Assembly (NCBI GenBank): GCA_026874595.1 | Contig: CM049320.1 | Span: 33,576,214 to 33,640,213 of the forward strand | DNA from: Sipunculus nudus | Taxonomy: Eukaryota > Annelida > Sipuncula > Golfingiida > Sipunculidae | Direction: 5' to 3' | Length of the DNA: 64,000 nucleotides | Shown: piece after piece, positions 37,286 through 49,842 of the stretch | Layout of the letters: each line of letters begins with the position of its first letter | How positions within the stretch are numbered: the stretch's first letter is position 1 | Notes under the pieces: model-generated | The model's input: the letters and a program-made list of their open reading frames with translations, nothing else | Databases searched by the model: none | Told to the model about the DNA's origin: nothing | Program-made: the position numbers and the translations under genes

Positions 37286-37682
37286 ACAGTCCCTGAGGCA
37301 CGCTTCATTCCTCATGAGCCAAGTTTGACAAACTTATGTCAGGTATGTATCACTTACCTGTTTAAATACATAACTGATCCAATCACGTCTATCTTTCAAA
37401 TTATAGACTGTTATTATTTATTTATTCATAAGACCTATAACTAGCTTATTAACTACTAATCAACAACTGCAACATATAATACTATGTCAGTTGTATATTA
37501 TAACATATAATATTATAATAAAAATTGATCACGTCCCATATTCCACTCTAAATAAAGAAACGTGCTATTGGTAAAAATAAAACATGCTGCTATTGAAAAA
37601 TATTGGTATAAACCAGAGCGCAAGGATCCATTAAAACTGAATGATGTGATTAACTTATTAAAATCCAGAAAACTTATTAAAG

Positions 37683-37875
37683 TCCAGGGGGTCTGGACCC
37701 CCCCCCCCCCCACTTTTTCACCCGAAGCAACCTTTTTTAAGGAGTTTTAGACGTAATTTTTCGGCCTGGACCCCCCCCCCTTTTCCAGACGTGATGACCT
37801 TTTTTTAGGATTTTCATTAGTCCTCCTGGGTTGGACCCCCCCCCCCCTTTTCCTAAATCCTGGATCCGCCCCTGA
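37683..37875 (+). repeat. C-run tandem units present only in copy 1
   Basis: Three units of roughly 70 bp each carry GGACCCCCCC (C-runs at 37698-37711, 37771-37780 and 37836-37847) followed by a T-run. The block ends in CCTGGATCCGCCCCTGAAAT. An insertion relative to copy 2. Confidence 0.6.
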
Positions 37876-38285
37876 AATCAGTATATGAGGAGACATGTAG
37901 ACTTTGAATCATTCTGCCATTGTTTGAAGCTTAACACATGATCATTTGGACACCTGCTTAATTAGTGGTTTATCTTTTAATACAGTGAGAAAAGGTTCGT
38001 AGTGTTGTACATTTTGACAACTAACAAACCGAAAAATGTAGCAAAGGCGATACAGCGTACTATTGTTTGTCAGAAGAAACTAGCACTGGATATATGTAGC
38101 TAGATCAGTGCGAACATTTGTTATCCGTTATGATCCGTTTTTGTCCATACAACAACCAATGTTGCGTGTTGCGTATTACACCGAAAAAGCCCAAAGAGTT
38201 ATGTCGTGGTTTTATAGCTGGATTTTGAAAGACTGGTTTGACTAGCCACAGGGCCACGGAAATATGATTTGCGTTTAATATTCAG

Positions 38286-38287
<2 letters not shown>

Positions 38288-38326
<39 letters not shown>
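38288..38326. repeat. (TA)n microsatellite at duplication breakpoint
   Basis: About 19 TA units directly before the SINE. The shorter tract in copy 2 (about 47393) marks the deletion joint. Confidence 0.97.
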
Positions 38327-38328
<2 letters not shown>

Positions 38329-38500
38329 GGGTCTGGGCAGTCGAGGGGTAAAATGCTGGGCTCTCTCCACTGGCGAACCGGGTTCGATCCCCGGCGTGGC
38401 TATGAAAATGGGTTGTTGTTTCTCGTCCAAGGCTGGTGGTTTTCCCTGGGTTCTCCGGTTCTCCACCCCTATGAATTGACACCAGTGCGCACGTCGGACC
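38327..38500 (+). mobile_element. tRNA-derived SINE
   Basis: A box TGGGCAGTCGAGG (38334-38346) and B box GGTTCGATCCC (38381-38391) sit at tRNA-like spacing within CGGGGTCTGGGCAG...CCCCGGCGTGGCT. A non-tRNA body (GGTTTTCCCTGGGTTCTCCG) typical of SINEs follows. The tRNA-like head has no good anticodon stem. The 3' boundary is unclear. The upstream flank is a TA microsatellite. Confidence 0.65.
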
Positions 38501-38860
38501 TGCAAGGGGACCCTATACGCTGCATGAAAAGTAACACAAGCAGAAATGAAGAAAGCATGTTGTATGTACAGGAGCAGGCCTTGTGTGGATAATTTAACGA
38601 CCCATCAACAGAACGTAGGAGTGTTAAGAATACCAAGGCCGTAAGTCTGTTTATGCATTGGACATGCTCAACGTGTGACTTGCCCACTGACATGAAAAAG
38701 TCTATGATAAATAGGCAAAGGAAGACATCTGAAAGCTGATACTGTCCCGCCGACAGTGGAAAACTAACTTCAGATTGCCCGATAAATAAAAAAAGGGCTG
38801 CAAAATGCAATTCATTGCGCTTAGTCAGACCTGACATGCGCACCCCGAAATACAAAGTCT

Positions 38861-41800
38861 AGCTCAGTAGTTTTTCAGATCACTCTTTGTCCATCGTGTG
38901 CCCGGATTAATCATTACCGCTTGACCTACAATTTCTATTTTTAACCTAACATCCATGGAGGACATTGAAACATCTCACATGACACCTGAAATTAGGCCAC
39001 TGTGACCTATATTCTATGAGATCATGGGCCTGTTTGTGCATTTTATCTGTACATCCAACTGTACCTGTTAAACCATGAATAAGGTCATGGTGACTTGTAT
39101 TGTGCGAGCTTCTGGCAAAAAATATTATATTGAGCACCACGACAGTCAGGCGGGGCAAAATTTGTATCCATTTGGCCTAGAATCTTTTAACACAACATCC
39201 TAGGAGGTTCTGGGTAAATCTCTTTAGAAACCTGAAACTAAGTCACAGTGACCTATATTCTGTGAGCAACTGGCCAAAAGGATGATTATGAGCAACATAA
39301 AGGTCAGACAGAGCACAAATGTTGCTATTCCGAGCATACAATTCTGCTATTCCTAGATTCCTTTAACGTAATATCCAGGGAAGTCATGGTCAAATCTCCA
39401 TTGAAACCTGAACTGAGGTCATGTTTACCTATATTCTACGAGCTGTTGGCCAAATATGATTTTGAGCACATAGACTGAGCTTACACAACTTTACGGCTGG
39501 ACCTAGAATTTTCTTATATGACATCCAGGGAGGTCCTTGGAAAATCTCCTTTGAATCCTGAATAAAGTCACTATGACCTATATTCTGTGAGTTACAAGAA
39601 AATCACTGTCAGCACTATTATAATCAGATGTTCACAGACCCGTAAGGTTAGACCTAGAACCTTTTATCTTAAAATTCCAGGAGGTCCTGGGCAAATCTTC
39701 TTAAGCAGCTGAGATTAGGTCTTGATGACCCACATTCTGAGCTATAGCGATCACTCTTCGTCCGTCTGTCCGGCCGTCTGGCCGTCCGGCCGTTTGTTAA
39801 AAGGGCATTAATCGTAACCGCTGGACCTGGAATCTTCTAACTTGACATTAAGGGAGGTCCATGAAAAATCTCCTTGGAAACTTGAAATTAGGTCTCTGTT
39901 ACCAATATTTTCCACGCTATGGGTCTCCAAAGTACCCCCTAGAATAATTAAAAATTTGATACAAAACCTTCAGTACCTGAATAATTGCTGCCTTGACCAC
40001 CATGATTTTTTGCATGTATATTGATCATGGAGTGTTCCATCAGTTCCTGCAAACTGGTGGCACCACCTGTATTTTTTTAATTTTTATGATTTTTTTTCTC
40101 TATTTTTGATACTATCAAAGAATCTGTCATCAGTCAACAGGGCACAAATCGTAACCGCTGGACCTGGATTCTTTAAATTTGACATCCTTAGAGGTCCATG
40201 AAATATCTCCTTTGAAACCTGAAATTAGGTCTCTGTTACCCATATCCTCTGAGCTGTGGAGCTCATAAATACCCGTCAGAATAATTAATAATTCGATACA
40301 AAAGCTGTACTATCTGGACAACCGATGCATTGATCACCACGATTTTTTTTGTATGGGTATTCATCAATGAGTGTTTCATTCCTGCAAACTGGTGGTGCCA
40401 CATGGATTTTGTCGAATTTGTACGTGTTTTTTTCTATTTTTGAGACCTTCAGAGAAGTGCTCTTCTATTAACAAGGCACAAATTGTAACTATTCCACCTT
40501 GAATCTACTAACTTGACATCCAGAGAGATCCCTGAAAAATCTCTTTGGAAACCTGAAATTAAGTCTCGGTTACTCATATTCACTGAGCTATGGAGCTCAT
40601 AAGTACCCTCCAGAATAATCAAAGATTAGATACAAAAGCTCAAGTATCTGATTAACTACTGCATTGATCACCATGATTCTTTGCATGAATATTGACCATG
40701 GAGTGATCCGTCAGTTGCTGCAAACTGGTGGCGCCATCTGTATTTTTCTCATTTTTACGATTTTTTTTCTCTATTTTTGATACCTTCAAAGAAGCTGTCA
40801 TCTGTTAATAGGGCACAAATCGTGACTGCTAGACCTGGAATCTTCTACCTTAACATCAAGGGAGGTCAATGAAATATCTAATTATAAACCGGAAATTAGG
40901 TCTCTGTTACCCATATCCTCTGAGCTATGGGTCTTGAAACTACCCCCCAGAATAATACAAAATTTGAAACAAAAGCTTCAGTATCCTAATAATTACTTCC
41001 TTGATCACCGTTATTCTTTGCATGAATATTGATCATGGAATGTTCCATCAGTTCCTTCAAACTAGTGGCGCGATGTGTATTTTTCAAATTTTTACAGATT
41101 TTTTTTCTCCATTTTTTTTATACCTTCAAAGAAGCTGTCGTCTGTTAAAGGGGCACAACTCATAACCGCAGGACCTTGAGTCTTTTAACTTGACTTCAAA
41201 GGAGGTCAATGAAAAGTCTCTATGGAAATCTGATATACAGTCTCTGTTACCCATATCCTCCGAGCTATGGGGCTCGTAAATACCCCCAGAATAATATAAA
41301 ATGTGATACAAAAACTGCGTAAGTTTCCAGAGAACTCCTCTAAGACCCTTGGACCAATCTTTCCGAAACCCAGCACAGTTGTTCCTTACCCTATGTTGTT
41401 GTGCCTAACAAAGACAGATGACACCACCAGCAGTCCTTTCTGTGCAGTACAAATCCGGGTGTCTTTTAGACGACAGCCCATATCTCAAGAGTGGCTCAAT
41501 GTATTGTGCTGAAAGTTTGCATGTCCATAGATCTTAATTCTCTCTATCTCATAATTGCGACTGGTGGCACCACCTACAATACTTTGTGCGTAGTGTCCAT
41601 CTGTGCATTTGCCTTCTGTTTGTATTAGTGGTTCTTCAATGTATTGGGTTAAAATTGTACATGTTCATAGATCCTCAACACCTACATCTCGTAGACAAAA
41701 TGGGTGGCGCCGCCTGCAGTTGTTTTCGCGTGGCGTCCATCGGTATATTTGCTTTTGGTGAAAATTGCTCATATCTCAGGAATGGTTCAAGATATTGGTC

Positions 41801-42222
41801 TGAAATTTGGCATGTCCATCCATCTTGGAAATTTTTCTCGTAAAATAGACAATTGGCGCCACATACTTTCCCGGTTTTGTAGAATAAATAAATACCCTTT
41901 TCATAGGAGTGATTTGCTGTTTTGGCCTGAATTGGTGAATACCAATAGATCTTGGACTCCTCCATCTTTTACTCCAGACTGGTGGTGCCATCTGCATGCC
42001 TACATGTGCTTTGGGTGAAAATTGCTCATATCTTAGGAATGGTTCAAGATATTGGTCTGAATTTTGGCATGTCAATCTGTCTTGGAGAGTTTTCTCATAA
42101 ACCTGACATTTCTAAGGACTCCTCACAAAATTCATGATTGTTTAGCACTCTGGCAGTCATTTTCCTCATTGTCCAACATTCCTTGAATTCAGCTGAGCGT
42201 CATGGCCCATGGGCCACTAGTT
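38861..42222 (+). mobile_element. AGCTCAG-family element C with long tandem array
   Basis: AGCTCAG at 38861 is followed by the family opening (CAGATCACTCTTTGTCCATC). Tandem units of roughly 330 bp run from about 39780 to 41300 (CGTAACCGCTGGACCTGGAA, then CCTGAAATTAGGTCTCTGTT, ACTGGTGGCGCCA). The 3' end is CAGCTGAGCGTC (42190), ATGGCCCATGGGCCA hairpin and CTAGTT (42217-42222). No coding capacity is seen. Confidence 0.6.
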
Positions 42223-42620
42223 CAATAACGATTTATTCATCATATTTGACATACCTGTCATATCCTCCATGTTTCCCGACGAGTGCAAAAACTGGTGACC
42301 TTGAAGTGCATCTTCACGGTTAATTCTGCCGAAATCTAGAATCACTGTGACCCCTAAAACTTAGAAGTACTGTATATCTTTTCTTCTAATTTCACCCAAG
42401 TTCTTTCCAATATATTCCTGGAAAAGATTGAAAATTTGTCTGTAAGGTTATATTTGCAGATTTCTATGTTTTCCAGAATCCATAACTTTTGTATACAAAT
42501 GTATTTCAATAATCAAATAAATACTCGATACACCATGTGTTTACAATAATGATACACGTCGTGGCATGTCATCCGTATTGCAAGAATGAAAAAAAAATGG
42601 TCGAATTTACAACGGTCATT
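42223..42620 (+). repeat. AGCTCAG-family body remnant downstream of element C
   Basis: ACTGGTGACCTTGAAGTGCA, CTGTGACCCCTAAAACTTAG and similar words match the 3' body of element A (24330-24540). No terminus follows, so it is a truncated outer copy. Confidence 0.4.
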
Positions 42621-42999
42621 AATAACAAAGGACATGCTTTCTGTCAGGCTGAAAGGTCAAGGTAACAACTGAGCTGTTGACATTCATCCGCTAGTATTTT
42701 TAAATAATATTACTACTTTAATCGATTAAACAAAGATGAAACCAATTTAATCGACCACGAAAGAAAACTACCAATTGTCGGCACAACACTATTTAATGAC
42801 TATTTTAAGGAATTTTCATGGGTTTAACCTAAAATTAAACCAATTTATCAATTTGTTTATCTGGATCACATTCACACCTACAAGAATGGCACAGATAGTT
42901 CAAGAACGGAGTTAGCAGAGAATTTCTTAGACTGGCCCAGTCCATGAAATAGTTATGACTTAATTGTTGCTTAGAACTTACAGAGAAATGAAACGTTCC

Positions 43000-44160
43000 C
43001 GCGTTGTATCGCACTTAGTATTGGTACCGCCATCTTGTGGCAACTCATATAACTAATTTACCACTATCTGACCCTCTTATATCATGGACTAGTAATCTTG
43101 GCCGGTTCCCGGACAGTCAGCGCCATACATCATCGCCTCGCTGAACTAAGGTCTTTTCCAGAGTCTTTTTCAAAACATGGTTCATTCAGTCATCGCCTAT
43201 TCCGGGCTTCCAATTGGCTACATATATTTCCATTTAATTTGTCTTGATATTTTTAGGCCGTCGCTTATGTTGAATTCGGCGAGACGTTAAAACACTATGA
43301 CCCTCGGCCTCAGTGTTAACGTTTATCGGACCACCACTCTTGACAGTAGGCCTAACAAACTCTGGCTCAGCCAATCAGCGCGAGATATTCAGGTGCACAC
43401 GCGACGAGCGAAGTCAAAATGTACCGGCTGACTGGAACGATCACGATACGCGAGTTGCAATTAACATTTAATAGACAGGTTCAGTCAGACAAATGCTGCC
43501 AGCTGCTCTTGTCATCTCGGCAGAGGGAATTTTACTGGACTTGTCGGTACAAAATGGTTGCAATAGTGTCCACAATATGCACTTACATTTGGCCCATGGA
43601 CCGTAATATTCGTTCAGCAGAGATATATCATAGGACACGAAGGTTCTTGTGTGGAATACCTGAATACATGATTTCAGTGCGAATGTTACCAAGCGGGTCG
43701 AGCTGTGGGTCGAGCTATATATATATATATATATATATATTACACGATAGTATAGTATATACCATTTTAAACAAAAATTGTTTATGTCCGCGCCGATCTG
43801 CTGGCAACTTGCACCCACGTGCGCGTGACACGGCCTTGGTGCCTTCGTTCACTGATCAGAACTCGTACAACGCACGTGTTGTTTCCCCGGTTTTTTTCAC
43901 AGACTAGCTGGCACTTTTTTCACAAACCATGTGTACCATTGATACAATGTTTCACGACATTGTTTCGGACGAGGCATGTTTAACCCAGAGAAACAAGTAA
44001 CACAGTGTATCTGCTGCGTCTGACAAAGGAAGCGGCAGAAGTTGTCAGGACCGCATGTAGTTTGTTTTGGTAATGGTGACCTTTCACCTTGGGCTCAAGT
44101 TCGGTCATCGCACATGCGCGCCTGTAATGCTGAAATGGTCTCTACTAGGTGGCCCTGCGA
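43000..44160. other. CpG-richer block, possible unmethylated regulatory region
   Basis: CG dinucleotides are visibly more frequent than in the surrounding AT-rich DNA (CACACGCGACGAGCGAAG, GTCCGCGCCGATC, CCACGTGCGCGTGACACGG). An ORF at 43419-43907 crosses it and includes the TA tract, so I do not call it a gene. A promoter for a gene outside the window is possible. Confidence 0.3.
43716..43742. repeat. (TA)n microsatellite
   Basis: About 13 TA units inside the CpG-richer block. Confidence 0.97.
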
Positions 44161-44475
44161 AGCAAAGCGGTAATTATACATAGTAAACTTTTATTTCTTC
44201 AGAATCATTTAAAAGTGAAGAGCTAAAGATATATATGTGGTGGAAGGTCCAAAATTTGGTATCCTGTCTTTTGTTATAAACAAAAGCACTGAGCAGCGGG
44301 TGACTACCTTTGCACAAGGGATTTACGAATGCGGGACTTTGATAATATTTAAACACTTCAAGCACACCAGTAAATGACATATTATTTTCTTCCTATTAGC
44401 AAAGTGCCAAGAAACTTGCCAGTTGTGTCACATTTATTTGGATTGCACTTATCATTATGATTTTTGGTCCTAGAT

Positions 44476-44562
<87 letters not shown>

Positions 44563-45766
44563 ATTTGGTACTCTTGGACTTCACCTGAGTTAATGTATGT
44601 ACAACTGCCTCCTGTGTATATTTCCCCCTTATAAACTGATAATTAATCATTCAAGCCAATTATGCTTCGTCACTATTCATTATTGGCTTCCAAATTTAGA
44701 CCTTTTTTTAACACGACTTGTTTTGGCTTACTCTCCTGGAAACCCCCGCGGAATTTTTCGTCACCACTGACCTAAAAACGTGAAACCAGCGCAAGGGCTG
44801 GCAGGCGGGTGCGCATGGGCCCGGTCGGGTGGACTTAACGGGCTGTCTGTAGGCTGCACAGATTGATAAGGTCACCATGCCACTCAAATGAGTTGTCGAG
44901 GAAGGCTTGACTATCAGGATATTATCCATGGTAGGTTAGTTCATATAGAACCAAATTTGTTAAGCAGCGATGTGTTTTATGTTGTGCAACTTTATAGACA
45001 CACATACCAGTTATTCAGGGCATTACTGGTAAGCAAACCATGAATCAATATTGGTTACAAGGGCCAAAATAAATTAAATTATTATTCACAAAATAATGTT
45101 AAAAAAGAACTGTTAGATTTTCAGATATTAGCTTTTGCTTGTATTCAATCGGGCCACGTAATTTGTACTCAACCATATTTAACAACTGATGGAAAACCCA
45201 AAGTACTCAGCTTGTGGTATTGTGGTTATTTATGAATTTGTTATATGTTTATAACTTGAATGAAGTATGGAGCCCGGCTCCCTCCTATGTGTAAGTCCCA
45301 GACTTGTACCAGGGCAGGATATGAATGAGTAAAATTACGGTACAATTTCATCATTCCAGCACAGCTATCGTGACCAGTAACGTTTAAATATTCGTGGGGA
45401 TTTCCAATCGTCATGCACATGGGATTTTTATGCGTCATGAATAAGTCTATTGTTCGGTGTATAAATAACTGTCACACAATAATTTTCGAAGATAAGCAAA
45501 CTGGTCAGAAATTTGCAACAGTGTAGGTTTGCAGGGGATTTAAGATTAGTGGAACATGCAAGACCGATGTGCCAGGCTAGAACATGGATACTAGTATTTT
45601 GATATCTGTGAACCGGATCAGCAGATATGTAACTATCAAGCCTATAGCGTGAAACACACGCGTGTCCCACGATCGGTAAGTTTATTATATCCAAGATAAA
45701 AAAAAAAACATTAAACTCCTCGTTATACAAGTTTACTGCCAGATGTGATATAATGCATTTTTGTGA
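44161..45766. other. no gene seen
   Basis: Between the CpG-richer block and duplication copy 2. It holds the 40-unit TA tract and a short GC-rich patch near 44750-44850. The ORFs are not convincing. Confidence 0.45.
44479..44558. repeat. (TA)n microsatellite
   Basis: Forty TA units, the longest dinucleotide tract in the window. Confidence 0.97.
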
Positions 45767-47993
45767 ACATGAACCACTGCGAATACTTGTTACCGTCAAT
45801 GGTGTCTAGTCACTATGTGCAATATGGGTGCATGTGTTAGTTATACCCGAGCAATGTCCCTGTGTTATTGATTATTGGTTTATTGATACGTGTCGGGTGG
45901 ATGACCAAATAGAACAAAATCCCAATCCATCGAAATAACATTGGTCAACTCTCCTATAGATGTGACGTCATAGTTGTCAGAAGAGCATGTATCTAATCTT
46001 TCACCATCCACTTTCATACATCAAAATCCGTATCAGCTTCCAGGATTAATTTCGGTATGCAGAGCTAATGATCTCATTGGTCATGTGTCAGTCATTTGAC
46101 CTATAATTGTATGTTTTTAGACTTGTCTGTAAACTGCAGGCTGCCTATGTGGCCGCCATGTGTACTTGTTGATATACGCTTGAGAATAAAAAAAATATCT
46201 TGCAAAGTTTTAGTTTCATTTGTCTTAATTCTATTTCTGGATCACATTATGAAAGGATAGTTTAAACACCCTAAATGTGGCTAGCTTGACGAATATGGAG
46301 TCCACATGCAGACTCCTTCTGACCTTGCCTCGATGTAAATTGTTTGTTCACATAATCGGTTCATCTATTAATTGGGTACAGGCAATATCCCAATATCATT
46401 GTAACCATTGAGTAAGTAATCACCACTAAAAAATAATCTTAGATGAAACTAAATAATATAGCTTTGGTTCGGAATTTCCCGGAAGGGAAGATTCGGAAGG
46501 CTTCGGAAAATAATATCCCCTAAATATTTAAAACGGTACTAAACATTTCAGGTGCCTCCCACTTGTTATAAATAGCCACGTGATGCCTCCCACAGTCCCT
46601 GAGGCACGCTTCATTCACTAACATGTTTAAATACATAATTGATCCAATTACGTTTATCTTTCAAATTATAGAATGTTATTATTTATTTATTCATAAGACC
46701 TATTACTAGCTTAATAACTACTAATCAACAACTGCAACATATAATACTATGTCAGTTGTATTTTATAACATATATATAATATTATAATAAAAATTGATCA
46801 CGTCCAATATTCCACTCTAAATAAAGAAACGTGCTCTTGGTTAAAATAAAACATAGTCTTTGTTATCAAGACAAATATTTTCTCAAGAATATAATCTGCT
46901 ATGGAAGAAATGTTAATGCTGTTATTGAAAAAATCGGTATAAACCAGAGCGCAGGGATCCATTAACCTGAATGATGTGAATAACTTATTATAATCAGTAT
47001 ATGAGTAGACATGTAGACTTGGAATCATTCTGCTATTGTTTGAAGCTTTACACATGCACATTTGGACACTTACTTAATTAGAGGTTCATCTTTTAAAACA
47101 GTTAGAAAAGGTTCATAGTAGTTGTACATTTTGACAACTAACAAACCGAACAATGTAGCAAATACGATACAGCGTACAATTGTTTGTCAGAAGAAACTAG
47201 CACTGGATATATGTAGCTAGATCAGTGCAAACATTTGTTATCTGTTATGTTCCGTTTTTGTCCATGCAACAACGCCACCGGTATAACGCCGGAAAAAGCC
47301 AAAGGTTATGTCGTGGCTTTATAGCTGGATTTTGAAAGACTGGTTTGACTAACCACAGGGCCGCGGAAATATGATTTTCGTTTAATATTCATTATATATA
47401 TACACAAAATACACAATTTGTATCCAATTGGCCTAGAATCTTTTAACACAACATCCTAGGAGGTTCTGGGCAAATCTCTTTGGAAACCTGAAACTAAGTC
47501 ATAGTGAACTATATTCTGTGAGCATCTGGCCAAAAGGATGATTATGAGCACCATAAAGGTCAGACAGAGCACAAATGTTGCTATTCCGAGCATACAATTC
47601 TGCTATTCCTAGATTCCTTTAACGTAATATCCACGGAAGTCATGGGCAAATCTCCATTGAAACCTGAAATGAGGTCATGTTTATCTATATTCTACGAGCT
47701 GTTGGCAAACACATGATTTGACCACCTAGACAATGAGCTTACAAAACTTTATGGTCGGAACTAGAACCTTCTGAAATGACATCCAGGGAGGTCCTTGGAA
47801 AATCTCCTTTGAATCTTGAATTAGGTCACTATGACCTGTATTATGTAAGCTACAAGAAAAAAACTGTTGGCACTGTTAAAATCAGATGGGCACAAACCAG
47901 TACGGTTAGACCTAGAACCTTCTAACTTCCAGGAGGTCCTGGTCAAATCTTCTTAAGCAGCTGAGATTAGGTCTTGATGACCCATATTCTGTT
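45767..47993 (+). repeat. segmental duplication, copy 2
   Basis: Direct copy of 36461-39735. It passes from a short TATATATA straight to AATTTGTATCCAATTGGCC (47407), which in copy 1 is interior to element C (39157). The missing stretch is therefore probably a deletion here, with one breakpoint in the TA tract. Confidence 0.9.
45963..46582 (+). promoter_or_regulatory. promoter-like module in duplication copy 2 (CRE, TATA, E-box)
   Basis: TGACGTCA (45963-45970), TATAAATAG (46567-46575) and CACGTG (46577-46582) are present. In copy 1 the E-box is TACGTG. Function is inferred only from motif match and conservation between copies. Confidence 0.25.
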
Positions 47994-48259
47994 AGCTAAA
48001 AGCGGAAAACCTAATTATCAGAACCCAGAGAGCCCGACAATGTACAAATTCCAATTGTCGGATCTAATTGTACAGTCTCTCTGGGGATCTGAAATAAAGT
48101 CACCGTGACCTATATTCTGCCCCCTGAAGACACAGCCGCGTGGTCCGACCAAAGGAACGTACCCTGCGTCTAGAAGCAATCTCGTTTTGTGAGATTGATT
48201 TACGGGCCTTATAGGGTTTTATTTTGAACGGGGGGGGGGGGCATATAGAAGGTTTTATT

Positions 48260-49842
48260 AGCTATCACTCTTCGTCCATCGTCCGTCCGTCCGGCCGTCC
48301 GTTAACAGGGCACAAATCGTAACCGCTGGACCTGGCATCTTCTAACTTGACATTAAGGCAGGTCCATGAAAAATTTCCTTGGAAACCTGAAAAAAGGTCT
48401 CTATTACCCATATTTTCCGAGCTATGGGTCTTTAAAAGTACCCCCTAGAATAATAAAAAAAATTGATACAAAAACTTCAGTACCTGAATAACTACTGCCT
48501 TGACCATCATGATTTTTTGCATGAATATTGATCATGGAGTGTTCCATCAGTTTCTGCAGACCGGTGGCGCTACCTGTATTTTTTTTTTTTACGATTTTTT
48601 TTCTCCATTTTTGAGACATTGAAAGGTGAGGTCATCTGTTAACAGGGCACAAATCATAGCAACTGGACCTAGAATCTTCTCTCTTAATATGCAGGGAGGT
48701 CCATATAAAGTCTCCCTGGAAACCTAATATTAGGTCTCTGTTACCCATATTCCTCGAGCTATGGGGCTCCGAAGTACCCCCCCCCCCCTCCTCTGAATAA
48801 TGGAAAATTTGATATAAAAGCTCCAGTATCTGAACAACTAATGTATTGATAACCATGATTGTTTGCATGGATATTGGTCACTGAATGTTTCATCACTTTC
48901 TGCAGACTAGTGGCGCCACCTGTATTTTTTTTTTAATTTTTACGATTTTTTTCATCTATTTTTTTAGACCTCAAGAGATGCCGTCATCTATTTACAGGGC
49001 ACAAATCGTAACCGCTTGACCTGGAATCTTCTCTCTGTACGTCCAGAGAGGTCCATGAAAAGTCTTCTGGGAAACCTGGAATTAGGTCTCTGTTACCCAT
49101 ATTCTCCCAGCTATGGGGCTCCGAAGTACCCCCCAGAATAATGAAAAAGCTTAAGTATCTGAACAACTTATGCATTGATCACCATGATTCTCTGCATGGA
49201 TAATTCATTATGGAGTGTTTCATCAGTTTCTGCAGACTGGTGGCGCTACCTCTATTTTTTCGATATTACTATTAATTTTTATCTATTTGTGAGATCTAAA
49301 AAGATGCGGTCATCTATTAACAGAGCACAAATCGTAACGGCTAGACCTAGAATCTTCTTTCTTGACATGCTGGGAGGCCCATGAAAGGTCTCCTTGGAAA
49401 CCTGAAATTAGGTCTCTGTTCCCCATATTGTCCGAGATTTGGGGCCCTGAAGTACCCCCCCCCCCCCCCGAATAACTGAACATTTGATACCAAAGTAGGG
49501 CATAAATCGTAACCATGGGGCCCAAAATCTTCTAACTTGACATCCTGAGACTTCCACAAAAGTTCTCCCCAGAAACCTGAAATTGGGTCACAGTGACCTA
49601 TATTCTCAGAGTTTCGGGGTATGTTTGAGCACCCCAGAAATAATGCAAAATACACACAAATTGCCGGATTCCATATGAAAGGCTGGTTTTATTGTTATCA
49701 AATTTGTTGTGCTTATGTGCTCTTGATGAACTTAAGCTAATATGCATGAACAATGATGCCACCTATCTTAATAAGTTGTCTGTGCAAGGACATATTATCA
49801 ACATGTCAGTCGGCTGAGCGTCATGACCTATGGGAACTTGTT
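48260..49842 (+). mobile_element. AGCTCAG-family element D with ~330-bp tandem units
   Basis: TAGCTATCACTCTTCGTCC and a GTCC/GGCC run open the element. Four units repeat CAAATCGTAACCG, GAAACCTGAAATTAGGTCTC, GAGCTATGGGGC and TGGCGCCACC variants. The 3' end is CGGCTGAGCGTCATGACC, then CTTGTT (49837-49842). The 5' end is degenerate. Confidence 0.5.

Larger units (their letters stand above)
36461..39735 (+). repeat. segmental duplication, copy 1
   Basis: Near-identical to 45767-47993 in the same orientation, starting at ACTGCGAATACTTGTTACCG (36470 versus 45776, offset 9306). Copy 1 has two blocks missing from copy 2: C-rich units at about 37683-37875, and 38288-39150 (TA tract, SINE, 5' end of element C). 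Homology runs on into the AGCTCAG array. Confidence 0.9.

Noticed and set aside
38334-38400. Possible functional tRNA gene
   Set aside because: A and B boxes are present, but the acceptor and anticodon stems do not pair well and a SINE body follows.
43419-43907. 162-codon ORF, the longest in the window
   Set aside because: It runs through a TA microsatellite (repeated Tyr-Ile), shows no domain, and has no splice or family support.
36461-47993. The two 9.3-kb-spaced direct repeats as LTRs of a retrotransposon
   Set aside because: No gag/pol coding remnants between them, no clear TG...CA ends, and homology extends into unrelated repeat-element interiors. Segmental duplication fits better.
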